Positions 52,091-60,300 of a stretch of DNA of 64,000 nucleotides are shown one piece after another (the stretch's first letter is position 1; the number at the start of each line of letters is the position of its first letter). The DNA is from Prauserella endophytica (GTDB taxonomy: Bacteria > Actinomycetota > Actinomycetes > Mycobacteriales > Pseudonocardiaceae), in NCBI RefSeq assembly GCF_005146945.1, contig NZ_SWMS01000018.1:62001-126000 (forward strand), in the 5' to 3' direction. The notes below the pieces were generated by a model that did not search any database, was not told the origin of the DNA, and saw only the letters and a list, made by a program, of their open reading frames with translations. The translations under genes and the position numbers were made by a program.

Positions 52091-52283
52091 GCACCTGAGC
52101 ACCTGAACGGCTCGCTCACCCTCGGCACGGTGATCCTCGGTGCCGACGATGTCCCCGCGCGATCCGGTTCTGAACGGCCGTGCTCGGCTTCGTCCCGCGC
52201 GACGAGCCCGACGCGACGTGGGCCGCGCTGGTACCGCCCGGCCGCCGCGGCACCGGGATCGCGCTGGGGCGCGGCGCGCGCAT
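52091..52283 (+). pseudogene. VOC/glyoxalase remnant with frameshift and nonsense codon
   Basis: The first frame reads NGSLTLGTVILGADDVP, the normal first strand and helix of a glyoxalase-like protein. At about 52154-52160 it shifts, and the downstream frame reads AIRF-stop-TAVLGFVPRDEPDATW, where TGA (52171-52173) replaces the usual Trp codon, then AALVPPGRRGTGIALGR. No start codon and no C-terminal half are left. It is a decayed neighbour of the intact VOC gene. Confidence 0.75.
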
Positions 52284-52302
52284 TTCCCACCGATCGGCGG
52301 AT

Positions 52303-52333
52303 TTGACCTGGAGCGCGCTCCAGGACCTAGCGT
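52303..52333 (+). promoter_or_regulatory. MerR-type promoter with palindromic spacer
   Basis: TTGACC (-35, 52303-52308) and TAGCGT (-10, 52328-52333) are 19 bp apart and flank or overlap an exact 18-bp palindrome CCTGGAGCGCGCTCCAGG (52307-52324). A 19-bp spacer holding the dyad is the hallmark of MerR activation. It lies 37 bp upstream of the LLM oxidoreductase start. Confidence 0.78.
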
Positions 52334-52369
52334 GACGGGAGGATTTGTCTACGGGTAAGGGGATTCCTC

Positions 52370-53239
52370 ATGGAGCTCGGTTTCCACGTGCCGAACTTCG
52401 AGATCGACGGCGGCAACACCGCCATCGCCGGTGAGCTGGCGAGGGTCGGCGCCGCGGCGGACAACTCGGGGGCCACCTGGCTGTCGTTCATGGACCACTT
52501 CTTCCAGATCGAGCCGGTCGGCCTCCCGGCCGAGGCGCACATGCTGGAGGGGTACACCACGCTCGGCTACCTGGCCGCGCACACCTCACGCATCGACCTT
52601 GGCCTGCTCGTCACCGGCGTGACCTACCGGCACCCTGGCCTGCTCGCCAAGATCGTCACCACGCTCGACGTGCTCTCCGGGGGACGGGCCGTACTGGGCA
52701 TCGGCGCGGCCTGGTTCGAGCGCGAGCACCTGGGGCTCGGCGTGCCGTTCCCGCCGGTCGCCGAGCGGTTCGAACGGCTGGAGGAGACGCTGCGCATCTG
52801 CGGACAGATGTGGGACCCCGGGAACAACGGACCGTTCGAGGGCAAGCACTACCGGCTGGCCGAGACGATCTGCTCGCCGCAGCCGGTGCGGCGGCCCCGC
52901 GTGCTCATCGGCGGGGGCGGGGAACGCAAGACGCTGCGCCTGGTCACGCGGTACGGGGACGCGTGCAACCTGTTCGCGTCCTCCCCCGAGGCGGTGGAGC
53001 ACAAGCTCGACGTGCTGCGCCGGCACTGCGACGACGTCGGCCGCGACTACGACGAGATCCGCAAGACCGTGCTCGTCCACGATCCACAGCCGGACGACCG
53101 TGACGAGTTCGTGCGCGCCATGGTCCCGTTCGCGAAGCTGGGCGTGCACGCCGCGATCGTCATGCCTCCCGGCGACGCACCCGCCGCCTGGATCGACCGC
53201 GTGGCGCCCGTGGTGGGGCAACTGGCCGAGCTGGGGTAG
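52370..53239 (+). CDS. LLM-class F420-dependent oxidoreductase
   Basis: A 289-residue luciferase-like TIM-barrel enzyme. The start MELGFHVPNFEIDGGNTAIA and the motifs LSFMDHFFQIEP, GYLAAHTSRIDLGLLVTGVT and RHPGLLAKIVTTLDVLSGGR are those of the F420-dependent LLM family; GIGAAWFEREHLGLGVPFPP is the usual late-barrel segment. It uses reduced F420 or FMN; the substrate is unknown. Expression is probably controlled by a MerR protein through the promoter just upstream. Confidence 0.92.
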   Translation: MELGFHVPNFEIDGGNTAIAGELARVGAAADNSGATWLSFMDHFFQIEPVGLPAEAHMLEGYTTLGYLAAHTSRIDLGLLVTGVTYRHPGLLAKIVTTLDVLSGGRAVLGIGAAWFEREHLGLGVPFPPVAERFERLEETLRICGQMWDPGNNGPFEGKHYRLAETICSPQPVRRPRVLIGGGGERKTLRLVTRYGDACNLFASSPEAVEHKLDVLRRHCDDVGRDYDEIRKTVLVHDPQPDDRDEFVRAMVPFAKLGVHAAIVMPPGDAPAAWIDRVAPVVGQLAELG

Positions 53240-53249
53240 CCACGGCTGC

Positions 53250-53272
53250 GAGCCGGTGGCCACCACCGGCTC
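53250..53272. terminator. Short hairpin between convergent genes
   Basis: GAGCCGGTGG (53250-53259) pairs with CCACCGGCTC (53263-53272) over a 3-nt loop, 11 bp after the LLM gene. There is no U-tract. It may be a shared terminator for the LLM and SnoaL-like genes. Confidence 0.55.
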
Positions 53273-53309
53273 GGATCGCCGGGGTGAGTGCCGGAACGCC
53301 GCGAGTTCC

Positions 53310-53810
53310 TCACCGGGCCGCGTAGTTCGGATCGAGCGCGGCGGCCGCGGGAGCCCAGCCCATCCGGCCCGGCGCCCAGCCGTGCTCGAGCGGCACCCAG
53401 AAGAAGAACGTGATCTTGCGCTGGGCGAACAGCCACCCGCCGTCCGAGGTACGGACCATTCGGTCGGTGTACCGGCCTGCGGCCACATGCGGTTTGCCCT
53501 CGACCACGCACGGCTGGTACAGCCAGGTCTCGCCACTGGCCGTGTCACCGTCCACAATCACCGTTTCGTTGGCGCTGAAGTGCCACCATGCCGTCAGGGC
53601 GCCCTCCTGCAGTCCCGCGAAGAACGTGCGCAGCTCGGCCCGGCCACGGGCGGTGGACAGACCCACGAACGCACCGTCCTCGGTGAACAGCCCGGCCAGC
53701 TCCGCCCAGCGCCCGTCGTCGAGGTACTGGCAGTAGCGGGCCCGCAGCTGGCCGATCTCGTGGACGTCCTCGAGCCTGCGCACCCTCGCCAGCAGCTCCG
53801 CGTCGGTCAT
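53310..53810 (-). CDS. SnoaL-like (NTF2-fold) protein
   Basis: A 166-residue NTF2-fold protein. The helix EIGQLRARYCQYLDDGRWAE followed by LAGLFTEDGAFVGLSTARGR and a strand with HFSANETVIVDGDTASGETW is the SnoaL_4/ring-hydroxylating-subunit-like signature; Tyr and Asp of the first helix are in place. The ATG overlaps the TetR stop (ATGA), so it is co-transcribed with the regulator. It may be an isomerase, dehydratase or binding protein for a hydrophobic substrate. Confidence 0.85.
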   Translation of the reverse strand: MTDAELLARVRRLEDVHEIGQLRARYCQYLDDGRWAELAGLFTEDGAFVGLSTARGRAELRTFFAGLQEGALTAWWHFSANETVIVDGDTASGETWLYQPCVVEGKPHVAAGRYTDRMVRTSDGGWLFAQRKITFFFWVPLEHGWAPGRMGWAPAAAALDPNYAAR

Positions 53811-54451
53811 CGCCCGGCCCCCTTCCCGCTCCGCGCCGGGGGAAGCTCGGCTTCGAGCAGCGCCAGCGCGTAGCGGGCATGCTGCTCACCGAGGTCCTGT
53901 TTGGACAGCCGACCGCCCGGCCGGTACCACGTGGCGATCGCCGAGCACAGCGACACGATGTTGCGGGCCGCGTCGTCGGGGTAGGGCGTGCGGAACTCGC
54001 CGTCGCGCACGCCGTCGGCCACGATCCGCTCGTAGATGTTCTGCGTGCTGTCCCTCGCGGCGACCACGCCCTCGCGCGCCACCCCGGCGAGGTAGCGCAC
54101 CTCGCTCAGCGCGACGAGCGACTCGACCTGGTGGTCCACGACGAACGCGACGTGTGCGGCGATCGCGGCGCGCAGCCGGTCGGCCGCCCGCTCGCCGGCT
54201 CCGCTCACGGCCTCGGTGATCCGGGCCAGTAGTTCGTCGTTGGCCAGCCGCAACAGCTCGGCCAGCAGCTGCGACTTGGCCGGAAAGTAGTTGTAGAGGT
54301 TGGACAGGCTCGTGCCGGCGCCCCTGGCCACGTCCCGCATCGAGGCGCCGTGGAAGCCCTTGGCGCCGAACGCCTCCAGCGCGGCGCGCAGGATGGCGAC
54401 CTCGTTGGCCCGGCTGCCGTCGCGAACGAGACCTGGAGAACGACTGTTCAT
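53807..54451 (-). CDS. TetR-family transcriptional regulator
   Basis: A 214-residue TetR protein. HTH: ASMRDVARGAGTSLSNLYNY followed by FPAKSQLLAELLRLANDEL. The ligand domain from ~residue 60 is of the group that often controls lipid or aromatic catabolism. It is divergent from the hotdog-SCP2/hydrolase/ligase operon, with the palindrome at 54532-54549 between them, and is coupled to the SnoaL-like gene. Confidence 0.92.
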   Translation of the reverse strand: MNSRSPGLVRDGSRANEVAILRAALEAFGAKGFHGASMRDVARGAGTSLSNLYNYFPAKSQLLAELLRLANDELLARITEAVSGAGERAADRLRAAIAAHVAFVVDHQVESLVALSEVRYLAGVAREGVVAARDSTQNIYERIVADGVRDGEFRTPYPDDAARNIVSLCSAIATWYRPGGRLSKQDLGEQHARYALALLEAELPPARSGKGAGR

Positions 54452-54531
54452 GTCCGCAGGCTATGGGCACGGCCGGTAGTGGGTCAAGTACCAGGTCACA
54501 GGGTTGACGAATCGAGAACATAGTGTTTTCG

Positions 54532-54549
54532 TAAGAACGATCGTTCGTA
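54532..54549. promoter_or_regulatory. TetR operator candidate in a divergent promoter
   Basis: TAAGAACGATCGTTCGTA has a perfect 12-bp core GAACGATCGTTC (54535-54546) and matching outer TA/TA. It lies 31 bp before the start at 54580 and 81 bp before TetR. GAACGATCGTTC-like palindromes are common TetR sites. Binding by the adjacent TetR is inferred. Confidence 0.7.
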
Positions 54550-54579
54550 TCATTGAGGCACTGGCCGCATTGGAGCGCC

Positions 54580-55323
54580 ATGACCACCCACCGGTACTTC
54601 GAGGACTTCGAGGTGGGGCAGCGATGTTCGGGCGAGCCCCGGCAGCTCTCCGCCGACGACCCCTCCGACCTCGGCCACTTCGGACCCGACGCGCTCACCG
54701 CGCTGTTCGAGCAGTCCGGCGGCCTGCTCCTCGACGCGAGCTGGCACTACCGTGCCCCCATCAGGGCCGGCAGCACACTGCACTTCGAGCAGACCGTCAC
54801 ACGCTGCCGCCGCACGCGGGGCGGCGAGAACGGCGTCGTCACCCGGCACGGCGTGCTCGTGGACGAGCACGGGCGCACGGTGCGCGAGGGCAGCGCGACC
54901 GTGCTCGTGCCCGCACGGGGCGAGGGCCCCGACCCGGTCGGGCGCGCCTTCTGCACCCCGGCCTGGGCCGAGGCGCTGGCCGCCCGGCTCGCCGGGGACG
55001 ACCGGTTCGCCGCCGCCACCGAGACCTGGGACGGCACGATCGGCCTTCGCTGCGGTGAAGACGAGGTGCACCTGCGCGTGTACTGCGGCGCGGTGATCCA
55101 GGCGGCCAGAAGGACACCGCACGGCGCGACGTTCACGCTCGGCGCGAGTGAACCGGCCTGGACGGAGCTGCTCACGGGGCCCGACGGCGACTTCGTGCGC
55201 CACGCCATGACCGGGCTGTTCGACGTGCGGGGCAGCGGCTACGAGTACCTGCGGCTGACGAAGGTGCTCGCGCTGCTCGTCGAGCACGCGCGCGAACTGG
55301 CGGCCGAAGGTGGTGCGGCATGA
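54580..55323 (+). CDS. Hotdog (MaoC-like) domain fused to SCP2-like domain
   Basis: A 247-residue protein of two parts. The first ~115 residues (MTTHRYFEDFEVGQRCSGEP, YRAPIRAGSTLHFEQTVTRC) are a MaoC/FAS1-type hotdog domain that hydrates or binds enoyl-CoAs. The rest (TWDGTIGLRCGEDEVHLRVY, HAMTGLFDVRGSGYEYLRLT) matches an SCP2-like sterol/lipid-carrier domain. The combination suggests a fatty-acyl or steroid-CoA substrate. ATG 54580. It overlaps the hydrolase (ATGA) and heads a three-gene operon. Confidence 0.72.
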   Translation: MTTHRYFEDFEVGQRCSGEPRQLSADDPSDLGHFGPDALTALFEQSGGLLLDASWHYRAPIRAGSTLHFEQTVTRCRRTRGGENGVVTRHGVLVDEHGRTVREGSATVLVPARGEGPDPVGRAFCTPAWAEALAARLAGDDRFAAATETWDGTIGLRCGEDEVHLRVYCGAVIQAARRTPHGATFTLGASEPAWTELLTGPDGDFVRHAMTGLFDVRGSGYEYLRLTKVLALLVEHARELAAEGGAA

Positions 55324-56123
55324 TCGAGGCCGCGTACACCGACATCGGCGGCACACTGTCCTATGTAGAGCAGTCGGGTACGGGACGACCCGTGCTGTGC
55401 CTGCACACCGCGGGCCAGAGCGGCGTCCAGTGGAGGCACACCACGGCCGCGCTCGCCGCGCTCGGCTACCGCGTCGTCGTACCCGACCTGCCGGGGCACG
55501 GCCGTTCCGAGCCCGCGCCCGGCGGCCCGGTGACCGACCTCGGCGACTACGCGGCGTGGTGCGAGACGCTCATCGGCGCGCTCGGGCTACGGCGGCCGTT
55601 CGTGGTCGGATGCTCGATCGGCGGCAAGATCGCGCTGGACCTCGCCGTGCGCATGGGCGAGCGGCTCGCCGGCGTGGTCGCCATGGCCGCCGAGGCCGGG
55701 CCGGGACACATCGGCCTCGCCGGACTGCGCAGGGAGCTGGAGGACGTCGCCGCGCCGAGCCGCGCCGACCGCACCCACCTCGGCACGCTCGCCGTCGTGG
55801 GAAGGAAGGTCACAGCCGAGCGGGCCGGGCTGATCGCGACGATGCACCGCAGGGAGGACCCCGCCGTCTCCACCTCGGACCTCCTCGGGTGGGGCACGCA
55901 CGACGTGCGCGCGGGGCTCGCCCGCGTCCGCTGCCCCGTGCACGTCGTGGCGGGCGCCGACGACCTGTGGCTCGACCTCGCCGCCGTGCGGGCGACCGCG
56001 GCCGCCGTTCCCGGCGCGCGCTGCACGATCCTCGACGGCATCGGCCACTACCCGATGGAGGAGCTCGAGGACTTCGCCGCGACGCTGCACGGCTGGCTGA
56101 GCGGGCTGGGAGGCACCCGATGA
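55320..56123 (+). CDS. Alpha/beta hydrolase
   Basis: A 267-residue serine hydrolase. HTAGQSGVQWR is the oxyanion-loop HG-equivalent, VVGCSIGGKIALDLAVRMG the nucleophile elbow (GCSIGG) and HVVAGADDLWLD the acid region; the last His is in DGIGHYPMEE. It is the middle gene of the operon and overlaps both neighbours by 4 nt. Ester, lactone or C-C bond hydrolysis in a catabolic route is likely. Confidence 0.9.
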   Translation: MIEAAYTDIGGTLSYVEQSGTGRPVLCLHTAGQSGVQWRHTTAALAALGYRVVVPDLPGHGRSEPAPGGPVTDLGDYAAWCETLIGALGLRRPFVVGCSIGGKIALDLAVRMGERLAGVVAMAAEAGPGHIGLAGLRRELEDVAAPSRADRTHLGTLAVVGRKVTAERAGLIATMHRREDPAVSTSDLLGWGTHDVRAGLARVRCPVHVVAGADDLWLDLAAVRATAAAVPGARCTILDGIGHYPMEELEDFAATLHGWLSGLGGTR

Positions 56124-57733
56124 GATTGCTGGAGCTGCTGTCGGATCTCGTCGCGCGCGACCCCGGCGCGGTGGTGGCGATCGACGCCCACCCTGAACAG
56201 CCGGTGCGGGTGACGCGCAGGGAGCTGTGGCAGCGCACGCTCACGCTGAGCGCCGGCCTCCGTGAGGCGGGCGTCGGCCGGGGCGGCTGTGTGGCCGTGT
56301 GGCTGCCGAACTGGTCGGACGCGCTGTGCTGGCAGTTCGCCGCCGCGTCGCTCGGCGCGCACGTGATCGGCGTGAACACCCGGTACAACGTCGACGAGGT
56401 ACGTCACGTGCTGGAGCGCGCGCGACCGTCGGTGGTGGCGCTGGCCTGCGGGTTCCACGGACTCGACCTCGTAGGGCGGCTGCGCGAGGCGGTGGGCGGG
56501 GCCGGCGCTCCGGCGCCCGCCGTGGCCGTCGTCGCCGGGCCGCACGGCACGGCACCGGCCGACCTCACGCCGTACGACGTCGGCGCGGGCGCGTGGGTCC
56601 CGTGCGGGCCCGCCGAACAGCCGGAGCCGGTGGGCGCCGACGAGCTGGCCGTCGCGTTCACCACCTCCGGCTCCACGGGCAGGCCCAAGCTGGCCGCGCA
56701 CAAGGAGTCCGCCGTGGTGGACCACGCGCTGGCCGACGCCGAGGGCATCGGCATCCGCGACGGAGACGTGGTGGTGTGCGTGCTGCCGCTTTCGGGCGTG
56801 TTCGGTTTCAACACGGCCATGGCGGCGATCGCGGGCGGAGCCGCGTGCCTGCTGGAGCCGGTGTTCGACGAGCACGCCGTGCTGGGCGACATGGCACGCT
56901 GGCAGTCGACGCACCTGGTGGGCGGCGATGACCTGGTCGGCAGGCTCGCGGCGGCGTGGCAGGCCGAACCGCGCCGGCTGCCGTCGTGGCGGTGGCTCGG
57001 GATCGCCGACTTCCTCGGCCGGTCGCGGGAGCTGGCCGAATGGGCGCTGCGCGAGTTCGGCACCGTGACCACCGGTGTCTACGGCTCGTCCGAGGCGTTC
57101 GCGCTCACCGCGTTCTGGCCGAGGGACGAGCCCGCGCCCCGGCGCTGGCGTGGCGGTGGACGGCTCGTCTCGCCGCGCATCGAGGCCAGGATCGCCGACC
57201 CCGGCACGGGACGCCCGCTGCCCCCGGGGCGACAGGGTGAGCTGCAGCTGCGCGGGCCCAACGTCGTCGACGCCTACCTCGGCGACGACGACGCGGCCGC
57301 GCGCGCGTTCACCGCCGACGGCTGGTTCCGCACCGGCGACCTCGCCGAGCTCGCCGACGACGGGGCGTTCACCTACGTCTGCCGGATGGGCGATGTGCTG
57401 CGGCTGCACGGTTTTCTCGTCGACCCGGCGGAGATCGAGCGGCGGCTCGCCGAGCACGACGCGGTGGACGTGACGAAGGTCGTCGGTGTCCGCGGCGCGG
57501 ACGGCGCGCAGCGCGCGGTCGCGTTCGTGGTGCCGACCACGCCGGGTGCCGTGAGCGAGGAGGAGCTGCGTGCGTGGTGCGCGCGGTCGCTGGCGAGGTT
57601 CAAGGTCCCCTCGGCGATCGAGCTGATCGAGCGCATGCCCACGACGTCGGGCACGAACGGCACCAAGATCCGGGCGGCCACGCTGCGGGAGTGGGCCCGG
57701 CAGCGCCACGGCGGAGGGTGGCCAAACACGTAA
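56120..57733 (+). CDS. Acyl-CoA synthetase (AMP-dependent ligase)
   Basis: A 537-residue ANL-family adenylating enzyme. The P-loop is VAFTTSGSTGRPKLAAHKES, the A5 motif is VTTGVYGSSEAFAL, and the A7/A8 hinge is TADGWFRTGDLAELADDGAF followed by YVCRMGDVLRLHGFLVDPAE. The catalytic Lys of A10 is in TSGTNGTKIRAA. It probably activates a carboxylic acid to its CoA thioester for the preceding hydrolase/hotdog enzymes. It begins in the hydrolase stop (ATGA). Confidence 0.92.
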   Translation: MRLLELLSDLVARDPGAVVAIDAHPEQPVRVTRRELWQRTLTLSAGLREAGVGRGGCVAVWLPNWSDALCWQFAAASLGAHVIGVNTRYNVDEVRHVLERARPSVVALACGFHGLDLVGRLREAVGGAGAPAPAVAVVAGPHGTAPADLTPYDVGAGAWVPCGPAEQPEPVGADELAVAFTTSGSTGRPKLAAHKESAVVDHALADAEGIGIRDGDVVVCVLPLSGVFGFNTAMAAIAGGAACLLEPVFDEHAVLGDMARWQSTHLVGGDDLVGRLAAAWQAEPRRLPSWRWLGIADFLGRSRELAEWALREFGTVTTGVYGSSEAFALTAFWPRDEPAPRRWRGGGRLVSPRIEARIADPGTGRPLPPGRQGELQLRGPNVVDAYLGDDDAAARAFTADGWFRTGDLAELADDGAFTYVCRMGDVLRLHGFLVDPAEIERRLAEHDAVDVTKVVGVRGADGAQRAVAFVVPTTPGAVSEEELRAWCARSLARFKVPSAIELIERMPTTSGTNGTKIRAATLREWARQRHGGGWPNT

Positions 57734-57746
57734 CCCATCGGTTACG
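57729..57746 (+). promoter_or_regulatory. ArsR-type operator overlapping the ligase stop
   Basis: CGTAACC-CATC-GGTTACG has perfect 7-bp arms and a 4-nt centre, 8 bp before GTG 57755, and contains the TAA stop of the ligase. TAACC-n4-GGTTA palindromes are typical ArsR-SRPBCC operators. Autoregulation by the next gene is inferred. Confidence 0.75.
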
Positions 57747-57754
57747 CTTTTCCC

Positions 57755-58126
57755 GTGGAGGTGGCAGGCGCGATCGCGGACCCGGTGCGCCGGGAGATCC
57801 TGCTGATGCTGCGCGACGGCGACCTGACGGTCGGCGAGATCGTGGCGCGGTTCGACATCAGCCGTCCGGCAATCAGCCGCCACCTGCGCGTGCTCAGGGA
57901 CAGCGGCCTGGTGCACGCCGAGACCACGGGCAGGCAGCGGCGCTACACGCTCGACGTGGCACCGCTGACCGAGCTCGCCGAGTGGCTCACCCAGTTCGAC
58001 AACGGCAGCCGCTGGCAACGGCGCTTCGACGCGCTCGAGACCGAGGTCCACCGCACCCGGCGAGAACGGCGGCAACGACGGGAGCGTCCGTACACGGCCG
58101 AACTGTCCAAGGAGGACACCGCATGA
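57755..58126 (+). CDS. ArsR-family regulator of the SRPBCC type
   Basis: A 123-residue winged-helix regulator. AIADPVRREILLMLRDGDLT followed by VGEIVARFDISRPAISRHLR and VLRDSGLVHAETTGRQRRYT is canonical. It lacks the metal-binding CVC motif of arsenic sensors and belongs to the branch paired with SRPBCC proteins. The start GTG 57755 is 21 bp past the ligase; it overlaps the SRPBCC gene by 4 nt. It likely autorepresses through 57729-57746. Confidence 0.92.
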   Translation: MEVAGAIADPVRREILLMLRDGDLTVGEIVARFDISRPAISRHLRVLRDSGLVHAETTGRQRRYTLDVAPLTELAEWLTQFDNGSRWQRRFDALETEVHRTRRERRQRRERPYTAELSKEDTA

Positions 58127-58620
58127 GCCCGACACCCACCGGCAGGCTCCTTCGCACCGACGAGGGTTACGAACTGGTCCTCACGCGCACGTTCCGCGCG
58201 CCCATCGACGACGTGTGGGCCAGCGTCACCGAATCCGACCGCACGGCACGCTGGTTCGGACCGTGGCGGGGCGACGCGGCGCCGGGCAACGCAATCCAGG
58301 TGCAGCTGTCCGCCGAGGACGGCGCGCCGTGGAGCGACGTGCGCATCGACGCCTGCGAGCCGCCCCGCCACCTGACCGTCACGCTGACCGACGAGTCCGG
58401 CGGCTGGCGGCTGGAGCTGCGGCTCACCGAGCACGAGGGCATCACGACGCTGCGGTTCACCCAGCAGCTCGACTCCGTCGACGGCGTCGGCGACATCGGC
58501 CCCGGCTGGGAGTTCTACCTCGATCGGCTCGTCGCCGCCCGCGACGGCTCAGCGCTGCCGGACTTCGACGACTACCACCCCGCGCAGAAGGCCTACTACG
58601 AGTCCGGGCCCGGACTCTAG
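58123..58620 (+). CDS. SRPBCC (AHSA1-like) protein
   Basis: A 165-residue hydrophobic-ligand-binding helix-grip protein. ELVLTRTFRAPIDDVWASVT and ESDRTARWFGPW are the typical AHSA1 start, and DIGPGWEFYLDRLVAARDGS is the C-terminal long helix. Usually encoded with an ArsR regulator as here. ATG 58123 overlaps the regulator stop and has RBS AAGGAGG. The ligand is unknown. Confidence 0.92.
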   Translation: MSPTPTGRLLRTDEGYELVLTRTFRAPIDDVWASVTESDRTARWFGPWRGDAAPGNAIQVQLSAEDGAPWSDVRIDACEPPRHLTVTLTDESGGWRLELRLTEHEGITTLRFTQQLDSVDGVGDIGPGWEFYLDRLVAARDGSALPDFDDYHPAQKAYYESGPGL

Positions 58621-58629
58621 CCTGGAGCC

Positions 58630-59544
58630 ATGCGGATCGTGTCGCTGCTGCCCGCCGCCACCGACATCGTCGCCGAGCTGGGCAGGCTGGAGGACCTCGT
58701 CGGGCGCACGCACGAATGCGACTGGCCCGCCGAGGTGGCGTCGGTGCCGGTGGTCACCGGCGACGAGATCGGCGCCGACCTCGGCAGCAGGGAGATCTCC
58801 GCCGCGGTCGGCGGTGCCCACCAGGGCTCCGCACTGTACACAGTGGACATCGAGCTGCTCGGCAGGCTCGCGCCGGACGTGGTGCTGACCCAGGACCTGT
58901 GTGACGTCTGCGCCGTCTCCTACGCACAGGTCTCGGCCGCCGTGCGGGTGCTGGAGTCCGGGCCGCGCGTGTTCAGCCTGGAGCCGCGCACGCTGCCCGA
59001 GGTGCTGGACTCGCTGCGCGTCGTGGGCGAGGCGCTGGGCTGTGCCGACGTCGCCGAGCGGCGGATCGCGGCGCTGAGGGAACGGCTCACCGCGGTGCGG
59101 GCGCGCGTCTCCGGGCGGCCCCGGCCGAGGGTGGTGGCGATCGAGTGGCTGGACCCGCTGTGGCCCGCGGGCCACTGGGTGCCCGAGCAGATCGAGGCGG
59201 CGGGCGGCACGGCGCTGCTGGCCCGGCCCGGCGAGCACACGAAGCCGATGTCGTGGCGGACGGTGCTCGACGCGCGGCCGGACGTGCTGCTGTTGCTGCC
59301 ATGCGGGTTCGCGCCCGAACGCACCCTCGCCGAGCTGGACCTGCTCACCGGGCAGCCGGGCTGGGCGGACCTGCCCGCAGTGCGAACCGGCGCGGTGTGG
59401 GTGCTCGACGGGCCTGCCCACTTCAACCGCCCCGGCCCGCGCGTGGTGCGCGGCGCCGAGGTGCTCGCCCACGTGCTGCACGGCGTCGAGCCACCGGAAC
59501 CGGTCACCACGGCGGAGGCCAGGAAGATCGGGAGCGCACGGTGA
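58630..59544 (+). CDS. Cytosolic BtuF-like cobalamin/metal-chelate-binding protein
   Basis: A 304-residue protein of the periplasmic-binding-protein type III fold (BtuF/FecB/FhuD-like). [20 protein letters not shown] and [20 protein letters not shown] match the start of cobalamin-binding BtuF, and [20 protein letters not shown] and [20 protein letters not shown] are later landmarks. It has no signal peptide or lipobox, so it is probably cytosolic and not a transporter subunit. The GNAT gene starts within its stop (GTGA). Confidence 0.85.
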   Translation: MRIVSLLPAATDIVAELGRLEDLVGRTHECDWPAEVASVPVVTGDEIGADLGSREISAAVGGAHQGSALYTVDIELLGRLAPDVVLTQDLCDVCAVSYAQVSAAVRVLESGPRVFSLEPRTLPEVLDSLRVVGEALGCADVAERRIAALRERLTAVRARVSGRPRPRVVAIEWLDPLWPAGHWVPEQIEAAGGTALLARPGEHTKPMSWRTVLDARPDVLLLLPCGFAPERTLAELDLLTGQPGWADLPAVRTGAVWVLDGPAHFNRPGPRVVRGAEVLAHVLHGVEPPEPVTTAEARKIGSAR

Positions 59545-60287
59545 CCGCGATCCGAGAGCTGCAGGAACGGGCGGCCCGCGCGCTGCCCGCCGAGCAGGTC
59601 GAACGTGCAGGCGAGTGGTGGCTGCGCCACACCCCGGGGGCGTCGTGGTGGGCGGGCTCGGTGCTGCCTCACGGCCATCCCGGGGCGGACGACCTCGCGC
59701 GCCGGATCGCCCGGGCCGAGCGGTTCTACGGCGAACGCGGTGTCACCACGCGGTTCCAGATCGGCCCCGGCGCATGCCCCGACGGGCTCGACGCGGTGCT
59801 GGCCGAGCGCGGTTACCGCCGCGCGAGCCCGATGTCGCTGCGGACCGCGCCGGTCGCGCGTGTGCTGGACGGCGCCGACGGCCCGCTCCGCGTGCACATC
59901 GAGAACACCCCGACGCCCGCCTGGTTCGCCGCCTGGCACGCCGTGCACGGCGACGGCGGTGACCCGCGCCCCGACTGGGACCTGCTCGCCCGGCTGCGGC
60001 AGCCGAGCGCCTACGCCGCCGTGACCGACGGCGCCGAGGTGATCGCCGTCGGGCGCGCGACCGCCGACACCGGCTGGGCCGGGCTGTTCGGCATGGCCAC
60101 GCTGCCCGAGGCCCGGGGCAAGGGCGCGGCCCGCGCGGTGCTCGCGGGCCTGGCCCGCTGGGCGGCCTGCCAGGGAGCGAGCGACCTGTACCTCCAGGTG
60201 GAGCGGGACAACGGCGCCGCCGTGCGGCTCTACGAGCGCGCCGGCTTCACCGAAGCCTGCGCCTACCACTACCGCGTCGCGAGCTGA
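59541..60287 (+). CDS. GNAT-family N-acetyltransferase
   Basis: A 248-residue protein. The C-terminal GNAT domain is clear: [20 protein letters not shown] (acetyl-CoA loop) and [20 protein letters not shown] followed by [12 protein letters not shown]. The N-terminal ~100 residues, containing [20 protein letters not shown], are also GNAT-like in outline, so the protein may be a double GNAT with one degenerate half. The start GTG 59541 overlaps the BtuF-like gene. It is unrelated in detail to the pair at 11-13 kb. Confidence 0.88.
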   Translation: MTAIRELQERAARALPAEQVERAGEWWLRHTPGASWWAGSVLPHGHPGADDLARRIARAERFYGERGVTTRFQIGPGACPDGLDAVLAERGYRRASPMSLRTAPVARVLDGADGPLRVHIENTPTPAWFAAWHAVHGDGGDPRPDWDLLARLRQPSAYAAVTDGAEVIAVGRATADTGWAGLFGMATLPEARGKGAARAVLAGLARWAACQGASDLYLQVERDNGAAVRLYERAGFTEACAYHYRVAS

Positions 60288-60300
60288 GCGGGCAGGCCGC

